NCBI GenBank assembly: GCA_031292565.1
Contig: JARLGW010000001.1
Location: 912,435 to 976,434 of the forward strand
Origin: Paludibacteraceae bacterium
Lineage (GTDB): Bacteria; Bacteroidota; Bacteroidia; Bacteroidales; Paludibacteraceae
Reading direction: 5' to 3'
DNA: 64,000 nucleotides
A program made the translations under genes and the position numbers. This document shows, one piece after another, positions 28,096 to 36,268 of this stretch; positions within the stretch are counted from its first letter, which is position 1; every line of letters begins with the position of its first letter. Below the pieces are notes generated by a model. That model had not been told where the DNA came from and did not search any database. It worked only from the letters and a program-made list of their open reading frames with translations.

Positions 28096-29361
28096 TTATT
28101 TATTCCAACCTTTGAATTTTTGTTTCATCTTGCGGTAAGAGGCTTTGAAGAAACCTGTTTCGGTAAGCGTATTCATAAATTCCTCTTCGTATAGTTCGCC
28201 ATATCCACCTTCTTTTACCGTAAATTCGTCAAAGGACATAACCTTATCGGCTTCTTTACCGGGACGGTAAATTAAAAACGGGACAGGATCGGAAGTATGG
28301 GTTTTTGTACGGCAAAGGGTAGGATGATCGGGCAAAATGGCTATTGTAACCGGTTCCTGCCACATGGATACCTCGTCGAAAATAGGCTTCACTATCCTGT
28401 TTTCAAGATATTCTATGGTTTTCACTTTCAAGTTGGCATCTCCTTCGTGTCCAGCCTCATCGCTAGCTTCAATGTGCAGAAACACAAAGTCGTTTTCTTT
28501 CAACGCCTGAATGGCTGCTTGCGCCTTTCCCTCATAATTTGTATTGTAAAGACCCGTTGCACCTTCCACGTCGATAGATTGCAATCCGGCATAAATACCA
28601 ATGCCTTTAATTAAATCGACCGCGGAAATTACAGCTCCATTGCGGAAGCCATAGGTATCAAGCAGGGTTTCCATGCGTGGACGATAGCCGGGCGACCAAG
28701 GCCAAATGCTATTGGCAGGGTCTTTCCCCTCGGCAACACGCTTAATATTTATAGGGTGATTTTTAAGTAATTCTTGCGAACGAATAATTAAATCGTTGAT
28801 TAAGTCGGCTGTTTCTTTAGCCTCTTCGGTTTGTGAAGTAACAAGTACGTCACGGAATGGGGTTCCGGGTACATCGTGAGGCGGAGTGCACTCAATTGAT
28901 TTGTTGCCATCCTTGATAACCAGTAAATGACGATATGAAACACCTGGATAGAATTTCACCTTATCGGTGCCAAGTTCTTTATTCAAAAACTGGATTAATT
29001 CATTGGCCTCTTCATTAGAAATATGTCCGGCAGAGTGATTTTTTATATTATCACCTTCAATGCAAATCAAGTTGCATCGCATGGCCATTTCTTTTTCTTT
29101 GATAGAAACACCCATACTGGCGGCTTCCAACGAACCTCGACCTTCAAAAACCTTCGGCACATCATAGCCCAATACGGATAGGTTGGCTATTTCACTCCCG
29201 GGTTGAAACCCTTCAGGAATAGTGTGAAGAATTCCACTTTTACCTAACGCGGCTAATTTATCAATCGTAGGTGTATTAGCAGCCTGCAAGGGAGTTTTAT
29301 TTCCTAATGAAGGAATGGGCTCGTCCGCCATTCCATCGCCTAATATTATTATGTATTTCAT
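28096..29361 (-). CDS. Cofactor-independent phosphoglycerate mutase family (apgM-like), probable non-canonical homoserine kinase
   Basis: 421 aa; YIIILGDGMADEPIPSLGNKTPLQAANTPTIDKLA, IEASDEAGHEGD, ILPDHPTLCRTKTHTSDPVPFLIY; immediately upstream of thrC. Confidence 0.85.
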   Translation of the reverse strand: MKYIIILGDGMADEPIPSLGNKTPLQAANTPTIDKLAALGKSGILHTIPEGFQPGSEIANLSVLGYDVPKVFEGRGSLEAASMGVSIKEKEMAMRCNLICIEGDNIKNHSAGHISNEEANELIQFLNKELGTDKVKFYPGVSYRHLLVIKDGNKSIECTPPHDVPGTPFRDVLVTSQTEEAKETADLINDLIIRSQELLKNHPINIKRVAEGKDPANSIWPWSPGYRPRMETLLDTYGFRNGAVISAVDLIKGIGIYAGLQSIDVEGATGLYNTNYEGKAQAAIQALKENDFVFLHIEASDEAGHEGDANLKVKTIEYLENRIVKPIFDEVSMWQEPVTIAILPDHPTLCRTKTHTSDPVPFLIYRPGKEADKVMSFDEFTVKEGGYGELYEEEFMNTLTETGFFKASYRKMKQKFKGWNK

Positions 29362-30398
29362 TACGCTTGAATCAATAATTCTTTATAGGTTGGTAATATA
29401 TCTTCAAATATTTTGATTGTTTCTTCCAATGAATGATAGCTTTCGCCACCTGACGCGTTCAAATGTCCACCCCCGTTGAAGTAACCTGATGCCACCTGGT
29501 TTACAGGAAAAGTACCTTGCGAACGTAACGATATTTTTATCTTATCCGTATCTTCTTTCATAAACACGGAAAAAATAACCCCCTCGATAGACAACGGCAG
29601 GTTTACAAGCCCTTCCGAATCGCCTTTCTGGAAATTAAACTGCTTTTGTTCTTCTATCGAAAGCACCATCAACGCGGCGTTATACTCAGGGTAAACGCGC
29701 ATTTTGTTGGCTAGCAAATAGCCCATTAGGCGCATCCTGTCGGCAGTATATGTATTATATACCCTGTGGTATATCTCGTCTTTGTTTATTCCTTTTCGTA
29801 TCAGTTCGCCTATTATATAGTAAACCTCCGTGTTGTTAGAATTAAACGTAAACCCACCCGTATCAGTCATCATGCCGGTATAAATACATTCGGCACAAAA
29901 TTTATTAATTTCGGCGGCATGCCCCATGCGGCAAATAAGGCGAAACACCAATTCGCTACTTGATGAAATTTGAGGATACGAAATAGCTACCTTCCAAGTA
30001 TCCGTGCTGGGATTCAAATGGTGGTCAATCAATATTTTATCCTGTTTGCTATTATTTATCAGTTCAGCCAAACCACTACCGGCTCGCTTGGGTTCGTTGA
30101 AATCAACACAGATAATTAAATCAACCTCGTTGAAAACAGCTTCCACCGCTGCCTGATTTTCATCATAAACCAACGATTTATTTATACCTTGCATCCAACT
30201 TAAAAAAACCGGATAACTATCCGGGTATATTACAGTTGCCTCCTTATCTATGGTGTACAAAAAATGATATAACGCCATAGATGCACCAATGGCATCGCCA
30301 TCAGGCGAAAGATGCGCCACAATGGCTACCTTCTCGGCATCATAAATCAGATTTTTCGCTTTTACAATCTTATCTTCGGCAATTATTTTTGAAATCAT
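29361..30398 (-). CDS. DHH/DHHA1 phosphoesterase (NrnA-like)
   Basis: 345 aa; AHLSPDGDAIGASMALYHFL, VDFNEPKR, ILIDHHLNPS (DHH), GGGHLNASGG (GGGH). Confidence 0.9.
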   Translation of the reverse strand: MISKIIAEDKIVKAKNLIYDAEKVAIVAHLSPDGDAIGASMALYHFLYTIDKEATVIYPDSYPVFLSWMQGINKSLVYDENQAAVEAVFNEVDLIICVDFNEPKRAGSGLAELINNSKQDKILIDHHLNPSTDTWKVAISYPQISSSSELVFRLICRMGHAAEINKFCAECIYTGMMTDTGGFTFNSNNTEVYYIIGELIRKGINKDEIYHRVYNTYTADRMRLMGYLLANKMRVYPEYNAALMVLSIEEQKQFNFQKGDSEGLVNLPLSIEGVIFSVFMKEDTDKIKISLRSQGTFPVNQVASGYFNGGGHLNASGGESYHSLEETIKIFEDILPTYKELLIQA

Positions 30399-30472
30399 AT
30401 TTACTCCTTATGAATACCCTTTTCAGAACTTGCAAAAGTACAAAAAAAACTTAAATAGAAAGGGCTTTTTTT

Positions 30473-32551
30473 CTAAAGTTGATGAATATATGCTCCACCT
30501 TCGGAGGTGGCATAACATGCAATACCTCTGGTTCGGCACTCTTGCTGTATTTTTCTCACTTTAAATTTTGAAAAAGTATTATTAACAATAATATTCTTCA
30601 CCTCAAAAACATTTTCAATGTCTGGGATCGACACCGCGGCTTTGTTTCCCAAAATGAGGTAATCCAGCTTTATTTTCCGTTCCGTTTTTTTATATCGGTA
30701 CGTGGAATCGGTAAGAATATAAATATGCTTTCCGGCAAAGGATATAAACCCGTCACGATAATTGGGAGCCTGCTGCACACACTCGGGATCAGCCAAATTT
30801 TCTTTCAGCCAAAAAGCCTCTGCCATTCGCTTCGTTTTGATGCTATCCGTGGTAAATAGCTGATGCCGGCCTTGGGCTATAAAATCCACCGCCGTGCACT
30901 GCTTGTTATTGTACACCACCAGTTGGGTAACGCCCAATGAGGTTGAATGTCGATAAAAATGTAAGCCTTGAATCAACAACAAACAGCCGAGCACCGCGAA
31001 TAAAAACACGGGGCGTTTTTTCACCGCGAACAGCCAAAAGCCCACTATCACACAATAAAACAGCAACACTTCCCATTGATTTATCCACGTATGAAAGGTG
31101 GAATAGGGCAAGTGGTCGATAAACACAATGCTTCGGTTTTGAGCAATAAGCAGCCATTTGAGTGCGATACCCACCCACGAACCAATAACAGGAATGGAAA
31201 AAACAACAAATAGCAAAACCGCCAGATAAATAATACCCGTGGAAATAGGGATAGCTATAAAATTGGTCAACAAAAAATGATTGGGAAACTTATGGAAATA
31301 ATAGATGCACAGGGGAAACGTACCTACCTGCGCGGCAACCGAAACACAAAAAAGCTCCCAACACCAACGAAACACTTTGTTTTTGAACCACAATAACCCT
31401 TTCAGCAAAGGGGTAAACCACACGATACTTATCACTGCCACATAGCTCAACAAAAAACTCACGTCAAACAGATAGTTGGGGTTAATGAGCAACAACACAA
31501 AGGCTGAAAAGAATATGGTATTGTAGAGCTGCGATTTATACCGAAACACGCTACCAAAAGCTACTAACGAAAACATCAATGCCGACCGCATAACGCAAGG
31601 CGAAAGCCCCGTGATAAAAGCATAAGCCCAAAGCAAGAGGATAATGAGAGCGGACTTGACAAACCTTGTTTTGTCCGACTTATCCAAAAAAGAAAGCAGA
31701 AAGGCAAAGATTACATACACGATGCCCACATGCAACCCGCTCACTGAAAGGATATGTATAGCCCCTGAGTTACTGTAACTGGTGTACAAATCGTCACTTA
31801 TTTCATCCTGATAGCCAAGGGTTAATGCAGCAAGCACGGCAAACTCGTCTCCCTGTATGTGGCAGGCTTTGTATATGTTAAGCAAGCGGTTCCGGCAATC
31901 GGAAGCCATCCGCGTGATGGAAAAGCCTTTATTCCGCTCAAGCAACACCCAGTGGGTGGAATCGACAAAACAACTCGCACCAAAACCCTTGCGATGCAAA
32001 TACTCGGCATAATTAAATTCCTCCGGGTTGCCATTGGGCTTGAGTGGCTCAAAAGTGGCCGAAACAAGCAGCTTGTCGCCAATATTCAGCAAGTTGGCTT
32101 CTGTTGATTTGCTCAAATACAGCATAGCGTTGCCATGAGTAGGTATAAACCGTACACTATCTTTAGCGAAAGCTATGGTACGGACTTTCACCAAGTATGA
32201 TTTGGGCTTCTCTACAGGAACGGAGTTTATTTCCACCTGAAAAACACCTGCCTGGTTGAGGTTTTTAAATTGAATCTGGTTCTCATTCCGTTGTGAAGCA
32301 TACATGCCCAGGGCAATAAAAAGAAAAAAAACTCCGCAGCCAAACAGCCAACGGAGTTCAAAATGTATATCGTTTATCTTGTAGTAATGAAATAGAAGGA
32401 AAAGACAGGCAAAACAAAAAAGGAAAATAGATAAGCCTGAAAAAGGACAAAAAGTAAACAATAAAATTCCGGCGGCATACGCTAAAAACAATCTGAAAAA
32501 GGGAGTACGCAGCGCAAAGTCTTTCACCTTACAATGCCTTGAATTGTGCAA
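30473..32551 (-). CDS. comEC: ComEC/Rec2 family competence protein
   Basis: 692 aa polytopic; LLVSATFEPLKPNGNPEEFNYAEYLHRKGFGA, HILSVSGLHVGIVYVIF, SPCVMRSALMFSLVAF. Confidence 0.88.
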   Translation of the reverse strand: MHNSRHCKVKDFALRTPFFRLFLAYAAGILLFTFCPFSGLSIFLFCFACLFLLFHYYKINDIHFELRWLFGCGVFFLFIALGMYASQRNENQIQFKNLNQAGVFQVEINSVPVEKPKSYLVKVRTIAFAKDSVRFIPTHGNAMLYLSKSTEANLLNIGDKLLVSATFEPLKPNGNPEEFNYAEYLHRKGFGASCFVDSTHWVLLERNKGFSITRMASDCRNRLLNIYKACHIQGDEFAVLAALTLGYQDEISDDLYTSYSNSGAIHILSVSGLHVGIVYVIFAFLLSFLDKSDKTRFVKSALIILLLWAYAFITGLSPCVMRSALMFSLVAFGSVFRYKSQLYNTIFFSAFVLLLINPNYLFDVSFLLSYVAVISIVWFTPLLKGLLWFKNKVFRWCWELFCVSVAAQVGTFPLCIYYFHKFPNHFLLTNFIAIPISTGIIYLAVLLFVVFSIPVIGSWVGIALKWLLIAQNRSIVFIDHLPYSTFHTWINQWEVLLFYCVIVGFWLFAVKKRPVFLFAVLGCLLLIQGLHFYRHSTSLGVTQLVVYNNKQCTAVDFIAQGRHQLFTTDSIKTKRMAEAFWLKENLADPECVQQAPNYRDGFISFAGKHIYILTDSTYRYKKTERKIKLDYLILGNKAAVSIPDIENVFEVKNIIVNNTFSKFKVRKIQQECRTRGIACYATSEGGAYIHQL

Positions 32552-33179
32552 TTGTATCCTTTGGATCGTCAGTAGCGAAAATAGAATTTCCGGCTACCAA
32601 GGCATCAGCTCCCAGTTCTTTCAACTTCTTACCGTTTTGCAAGTTCACGCCACCGTCCACTTCTATCAGGCAGGCGGCATTTTTACGCAAAATAAGTTCT
32701 TTCAACTGCGACACCTTATTGTAGGTGTTCTCAATATATTTTTGAGCGGCAAAACCGGGGTTTACCGACATGAGCAGCACCATATCCACATCGCCGATAA
32801 TGTCTTCCAACAAACTTATCGGTGTGTGCGGATTCAAGGTAACAGCAGCTTTCATGCCCTCCTTCTTTATTTGCTGTACGGTGCGATGCAAATGGGTGCA
32901 AGCCTCGTAATGCACATTTAATATATTAGCTCCCGCTTCTTTAAACCGGGAAATGTATCGATCGGGGTCAACAATCATCAAGTGCACATCCAACGGTTTG
33001 TAACTAATCTTTTTCAAAGTTTCCATGATAGGAAACCCGAACGAAATATTTGGCACAAACACGCCATCCATCACATCCACATGCAACCAATCGGCCTCAC
33101 TGTCGTTAAGCATTTCAATATCGCCACGTAAATCTGCAAAATTTGCCGAAAGAAGAGAAGGTGCTATTATTACACTCAT
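32529..33179 (-). CDS. rpe: Ribulose-phosphate 3-epimerase
   Basis: 216 aa; IIAPSLLSANFADL, WLHVDVMDGVFVPNISFGFPI, VLLMSVNPGFAAQKYIE, VDGGVN. Confidence 0.96.
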   Translation of the reverse strand: MSVIIAPSLLSANFADLRGDIEMLNDSEADWLHVDVMDGVFVPNISFGFPIMETLKKISYKPLDVHLMIVDPDRYISRFKEAGANILNVHYEACTHLHRTVQQIKKEGMKAAVTLNPHTPISLLEDIIGDVDMVLLMSVNPGFAAQKYIENTYNKVSQLKELILRKNAACLIEVDGGVNLQNGKKLKELGADALVAGNSIFATDDPKDTIAQFKAL

Positions 33180-33224
33180 AAGATCGAAAATATATTAATT
33201 TTTACCGAGACAAAATTAATAAAA

Positions 33225-33253
33225 AAAGGATTCCCAATACATAGGAATCCTTT
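33225..33253 (-). terminator. Intrinsic terminator for the small ORF at 33258-33422
   Basis: Minus strand AAAGGATTCC-tatgtattg-GGAATCCTTT followed by a further TTTT run. Confidence 0.8.
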
Positions 33254-33257
33254 CAAA

Positions 33258-33422
33258 CTAATTTAAAACTAGTCCGCTGAGGGGAATCTCTCGTTTTTTG
33301 TTTTTAGGACATTCATAAGCAGCAGCAAATCCTAGAATGAGTTCAAGAGTCGATTGGCGGGGTTCTAAATCGCACTTAGATTTTAGAATCTTATTATATT
33401 TTGGTAAATAATGTCTTTTCAT
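33258..33422 (-). CDS. Unannotated 54-aa small protein
   Basis: Reads MKRHYLPKYNKILKSKCDLEPRQSTLELILGFAAAYECPKNKKREIPLSGLVLN*, ATG to TAG, with an intrinsic terminator 5 bp past the stop codon; below the apparent length cutoff of the supplied ORF track. Confidence 0.6.
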   Translation of the reverse strand: MKRHYLPKYNKILKSKCDLEPRQSTLELILGFAAAYECPKNKKREIPLSGLVLN

Positions 33423-33740
33423 TCACGATGAATTTTTAATTAGTACATTATATTAACGCCAGCATTATTTATTTAGTATATATAACGGTAAAAAAATATG
33501 CTTTATAACATATTTTTAATTTTTAAACAGTTCTAAACCATTAAAATTATTTTCAAAAACCATACAAACGCGGCAACAATGCAATACTACAAGAGGTATA
33601 ATTATAGATTTTTAAAGAAAATATTGAACATTTTAAAGTATTTATCCGCTCTACCACTCATTAAGATGCACATAAATGACTAAATATTAAAATATTAAAT
33701 CAGAAATAAAAAACCATTTTCAAGTTTTAAAAGAAAAAAC

Positions 33741-33770
33741 TTGCGCATGAATTTGCTTTTCATAAATTTG
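33741..33770 (+). promoter_or_regulatory. Candidate Bacteroidetes promoter for the etfBA genes
   Basis: TTG at 33741 and TAAATTTG at 33763 fit the -33 / -7 (TAnnTTTG) arrangement. Confidence 0.55.
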
Positions 33771-33820
33771 TAACCCTGAAATTTTATTTAACACTATTAT
33801 AAATCAAACTTAGAACACAA

Positions 33821-34693
33821 ATGGGTTTACAAATTGTAGTTTTAGCCAAACAAGTGCCCGATACCCGCAATGTAGGGAAAGACGCTATGAAGGCTGATGG
33901 AACGGTGAACAGAGCGGCTCTGCCGGCTATCTTCAATCCTGAGGATTTGAATGCACTGGAACAAGCTCTTCGCCTTAAAGACAAACACGAAGGAAGCACA
34001 GTAACTATCTTGACAATGGGTCCCGGACGCGCCGCCGAAATTATTCGCGAAAGTTTATATAGAGGTGCTGACAATGGGTTTTTGCTGACCGATCGAGCCT
34101 TTGCCGGATCGGATACATTGGCTACATCCTACGCCATTTCATGTGCTATCAAAAATTTTCCGAAAGTCGATTTAATTATATGTGGTCGTCAGGCCATTGA
34201 TGGCGATACCGCACAAGTAGGCCCACAGGTAGCTCAAAAACTAGGTCTTCCGCAAATTACCTACGCCGAAGAAATATTGGATCTAAAGAAAGATGTTATC
34301 ACTGTGAAACGCCGCCTGGAAAAAGGTGTGGAAGTAGTGGAAGGTAAATTGCCGATGGTAGTTACCGTGAACGGTTCTGCCCCCGACTGCCGCCCCCGCA
34401 ATGCCAAAATGGTAATGAAATTCAAACATGCCAAAACGGTAAGCGAAAAGCAAGAAGGCAATCAGGATTACACCGAACTATTCGACACACACCCCTACCT
34501 CAACATCACCGAATGGAGCGTAAACGATATTAAATCGGATGCCGACTGGTTAGGACTGAAAGGCTCACCTACCAAGGTGAAAACAATTGAAAGCGTTGTG
34601 TTCCAAACCAAGGAAAGTAAAAAACTTACAGCCGACGATTTCGACATCGAAAGTTTGATGAGAGAACTTATTGCCAATCACACCATCGGATAG
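33821..34693 (+). CDS. etfB: Electron transfer flavoprotein subunit beta
   Basis: 290 aa; IVVLAKQVPDTRN, DLIICGRQAIDGDTAQVGPQVAQKLGLPQITYAEEI. Confidence 0.95.
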   Translation: MGLQIVVLAKQVPDTRNVGKDAMKADGTVNRAALPAIFNPEDLNALEQALRLKDKHEGSTVTILTMGPGRAAEIIRESLYRGADNGFLLTDRAFAGSDTLATSYAISCAIKNFPKVDLIICGRQAIDGDTAQVGPQVAQKLGLPQITYAEEILDLKKDVITVKRRLEKGVEVVEGKLPMVVTVNGSAPDCRPRNAKMVMKFKHAKTVSEKQEGNQDYTELFDTHPYLNITEWSVNDIKSDADWLGLKGSPTKVKTIESVVFQTKESKKLTADDFDIESLMRELIANHTIG

Positions 34694-34722
34694 TTTACAC
34701 CTAAAAATTATAAAAAAGAATC

Positions 34723-35742
34723 ATGAATAATATAGCCGTATATCTTGAAATAGAAGAAGGCATTGTAGCTGACGTGAGCCTGGAATTATTAACTAAAGGC
34801 CGCTCACTTGCCCATCAATTAAAATGCAAACTCGAAGCCATAGCCATCGGTTCGGGACTGAATAACATCGCCCCTCAGGTATTCCCTTACGGGGTGGATA
34901 TTCTATTCCTTGTGGACGACAAACGCTTGTATCCATACACCTCCATGCCACACACATCCGTGTTGGTAAAACTATTCTCGGAAGAAAAACCTCAAATTGC
35001 CCTTATGGGAGCCACTTCCATCGGTAGGGATTTAGGCCCACGCGTTTCGTCAGCCCTGTTCAGCGGATTAACAGCCGACTGTACCAGCCTTGAAATTGGC
35101 GACTACGAGGAAAAGAAAGAAGGTAAAGTATTCAAAAACCTGTTGTATCAAATCCGTCCCGCTTTTGGAGGTAACATAGTGGCCACCATCGTGAACCCCG
35201 AACACCGCCCACAAATGGCAACGGTACGCGAGGGCGTGATGAAAAAAGAAGTTTTTGATAAAAACCACAAAGGCGAAATCAAAAAACTAGACGTTAAAAA
35301 CTATGTGCCCGATACTGACTTTGTAGTAAAAGTAATAGAACGCCACATGGAAAAATCAAAAGTAAACATCAAAGGTTCACCCATCGTTATCTCAGGTGGA
35401 TACGGTATGGGCTCTAGAGAAAATTTTGATTTGCTGTTCAACTTTGCCTCTGTAATCGGAGCCGAAGTAGGAGCCTCGCGTGCCGCCGTGGATGCCGGTT
35501 TTGCCGACCATGAACGCCAAATTGGTCAAACAGGCGTTACCGTACGTCCCAAGCTATACATTGCCTGTGGCATTTCCGGTCAGATTCAACACATTGCCGG
35601 TATGCAGGAATCGTCCATGATAATTGCCATCAACAACGACCCCCTCGCTCCTATCAATGCCATTGCCGACTATGTAATTACCGGCAACGTGGAAGAAGTG
35701 ATTCCTAAAATGATTAAGTATTATAAGAAGAATAGTAAATAA
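34723..35742 (+). CDS. etfA: Electron transfer flavoprotein subunit alpha
   Basis: 339 aa; C-terminal FAD domain GAEVGASRAAVDAGFADHERQIGQTGVTVRPKLYIACGISGQIQHIAGMQESSMIIAINNDPLAPINAIADY. Confidence 0.95.
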   Translation: MNNIAVYLEIEEGIVADVSLELLTKGRSLAHQLKCKLEAIAIGSGLNNIAPQVFPYGVDILFLVDDKRLYPYTSMPHTSVLVKLFSEEKPQIALMGATSIGRDLGPRVSSALFSGLTADCTSLEIGDYEEKKEGKVFKNLLYQIRPAFGGNIVATIVNPEHRPQMATVREGVMKKEVFDKNHKGEIKKLDVKNYVPDTDFVVKVIERHMEKSKVNIKGSPIVISGGYGMGSRENFDLLFNFASVIGAEVGASRAAVDAGFADHERQIGQTGVTVRPKLYIACGISGQIQHIAGMQESSMIIAINNDPLAPINAIADYVITGNVEEVIPKMIKYYKKNSK

Positions 35743-35755
35743 AGAACTTCTAAAA

Positions 35756-36236
35756 GAAGTTAAGAATTAAGAAGTTAAGAAGACAGAATAATACACATGG
35801 AAATCTCTTGTAAATTTACGGATTTAATAGCTTGGCAAAAAGCCCATGTGTTTGTATTGGAGGTATATAAAGTCACTGAAAAATTTCCAAAACACGAATT
35901 ATTCGGATTGGTGTCTCAATTTAGAAGAGCAGCTGTTTCCATTCCTGCCAACATAGCAGAAGGCTATAAACGAAAAGGAAAAGCAGAAAAATTGAGATTC
36001 TTTAATATATCACAAGGCAGTTTAGAAGAATGTCGCTACTTTATTATTCTTTCAAAAGATTTATCCTACATTGATGAAATGGAATATAACCTTTTGACTC
36101 ATGAAATAGAAGAATCTAGTAGAATATTAAATTCCTATTGTTTAAAAATAAGTAAAGACATTCAAGCAAACTAAATTATCATGAAGAAAATTCTTAATTC
36201 GTTTAACTTCATAACTTCTTCTAACTTCTTAACTTC
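35756..36236 (+). repeat. Nested inverted repeats enclosing the four-helix-bundle gene
   Basis: GAAGTTAAGAA (35756-35766; again 35771-35781) is the reverse complement of TTCTTAACTTC (36226-36236); GAATTAAGAA (35764-35773) is the reverse complement of TTCTTAATTC (36191-36200). Confidence 0.75.
35797..36174 (+). CDS. Four-helix bundle protein, 23S rRNA-intervening-sequence (S23/IVP) family
   Basis: 125 aa; FTDLIAWQKAHVFVLEVYKVTEKFPKHELFGLVSQFRRAAVSIPANIAEGYKRKGKAEKLRFFNISQGSLEECRYFI is the family signature. Confidence 0.95.
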   Translation: MEISCKFTDLIAWQKAHVFVLEVYKVTEKFPKHELFGLVSQFRRAAVSIPANIAEGYKRKGKAEKLRFFNISQGSLEECRYFIILSKDLSYIDEMEYNLLTHEIEESSRILNSYCLKISKDIQAN

Positions 36237-36268
36237 AAACTAAACTTCAAACATAAAAATAAAAAATT

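Noticed and set aside
33579-33683. 34-codon plus-strand ORF MQYYKRYNYRFLKKILNILKYLSALPLIKMHIND between the small ORF and etfB
   Set aside because: Very short, in AT-rich DNA, no terminator or clear start context; cannot be distinguished from chance.
35797-36174. Possible diversity-generating retroelement (Avd-like protein)
   Set aside because: No reverse transcriptase, template/variable repeat pair or target gene in the window; the S23/IVP interpretation fits better.
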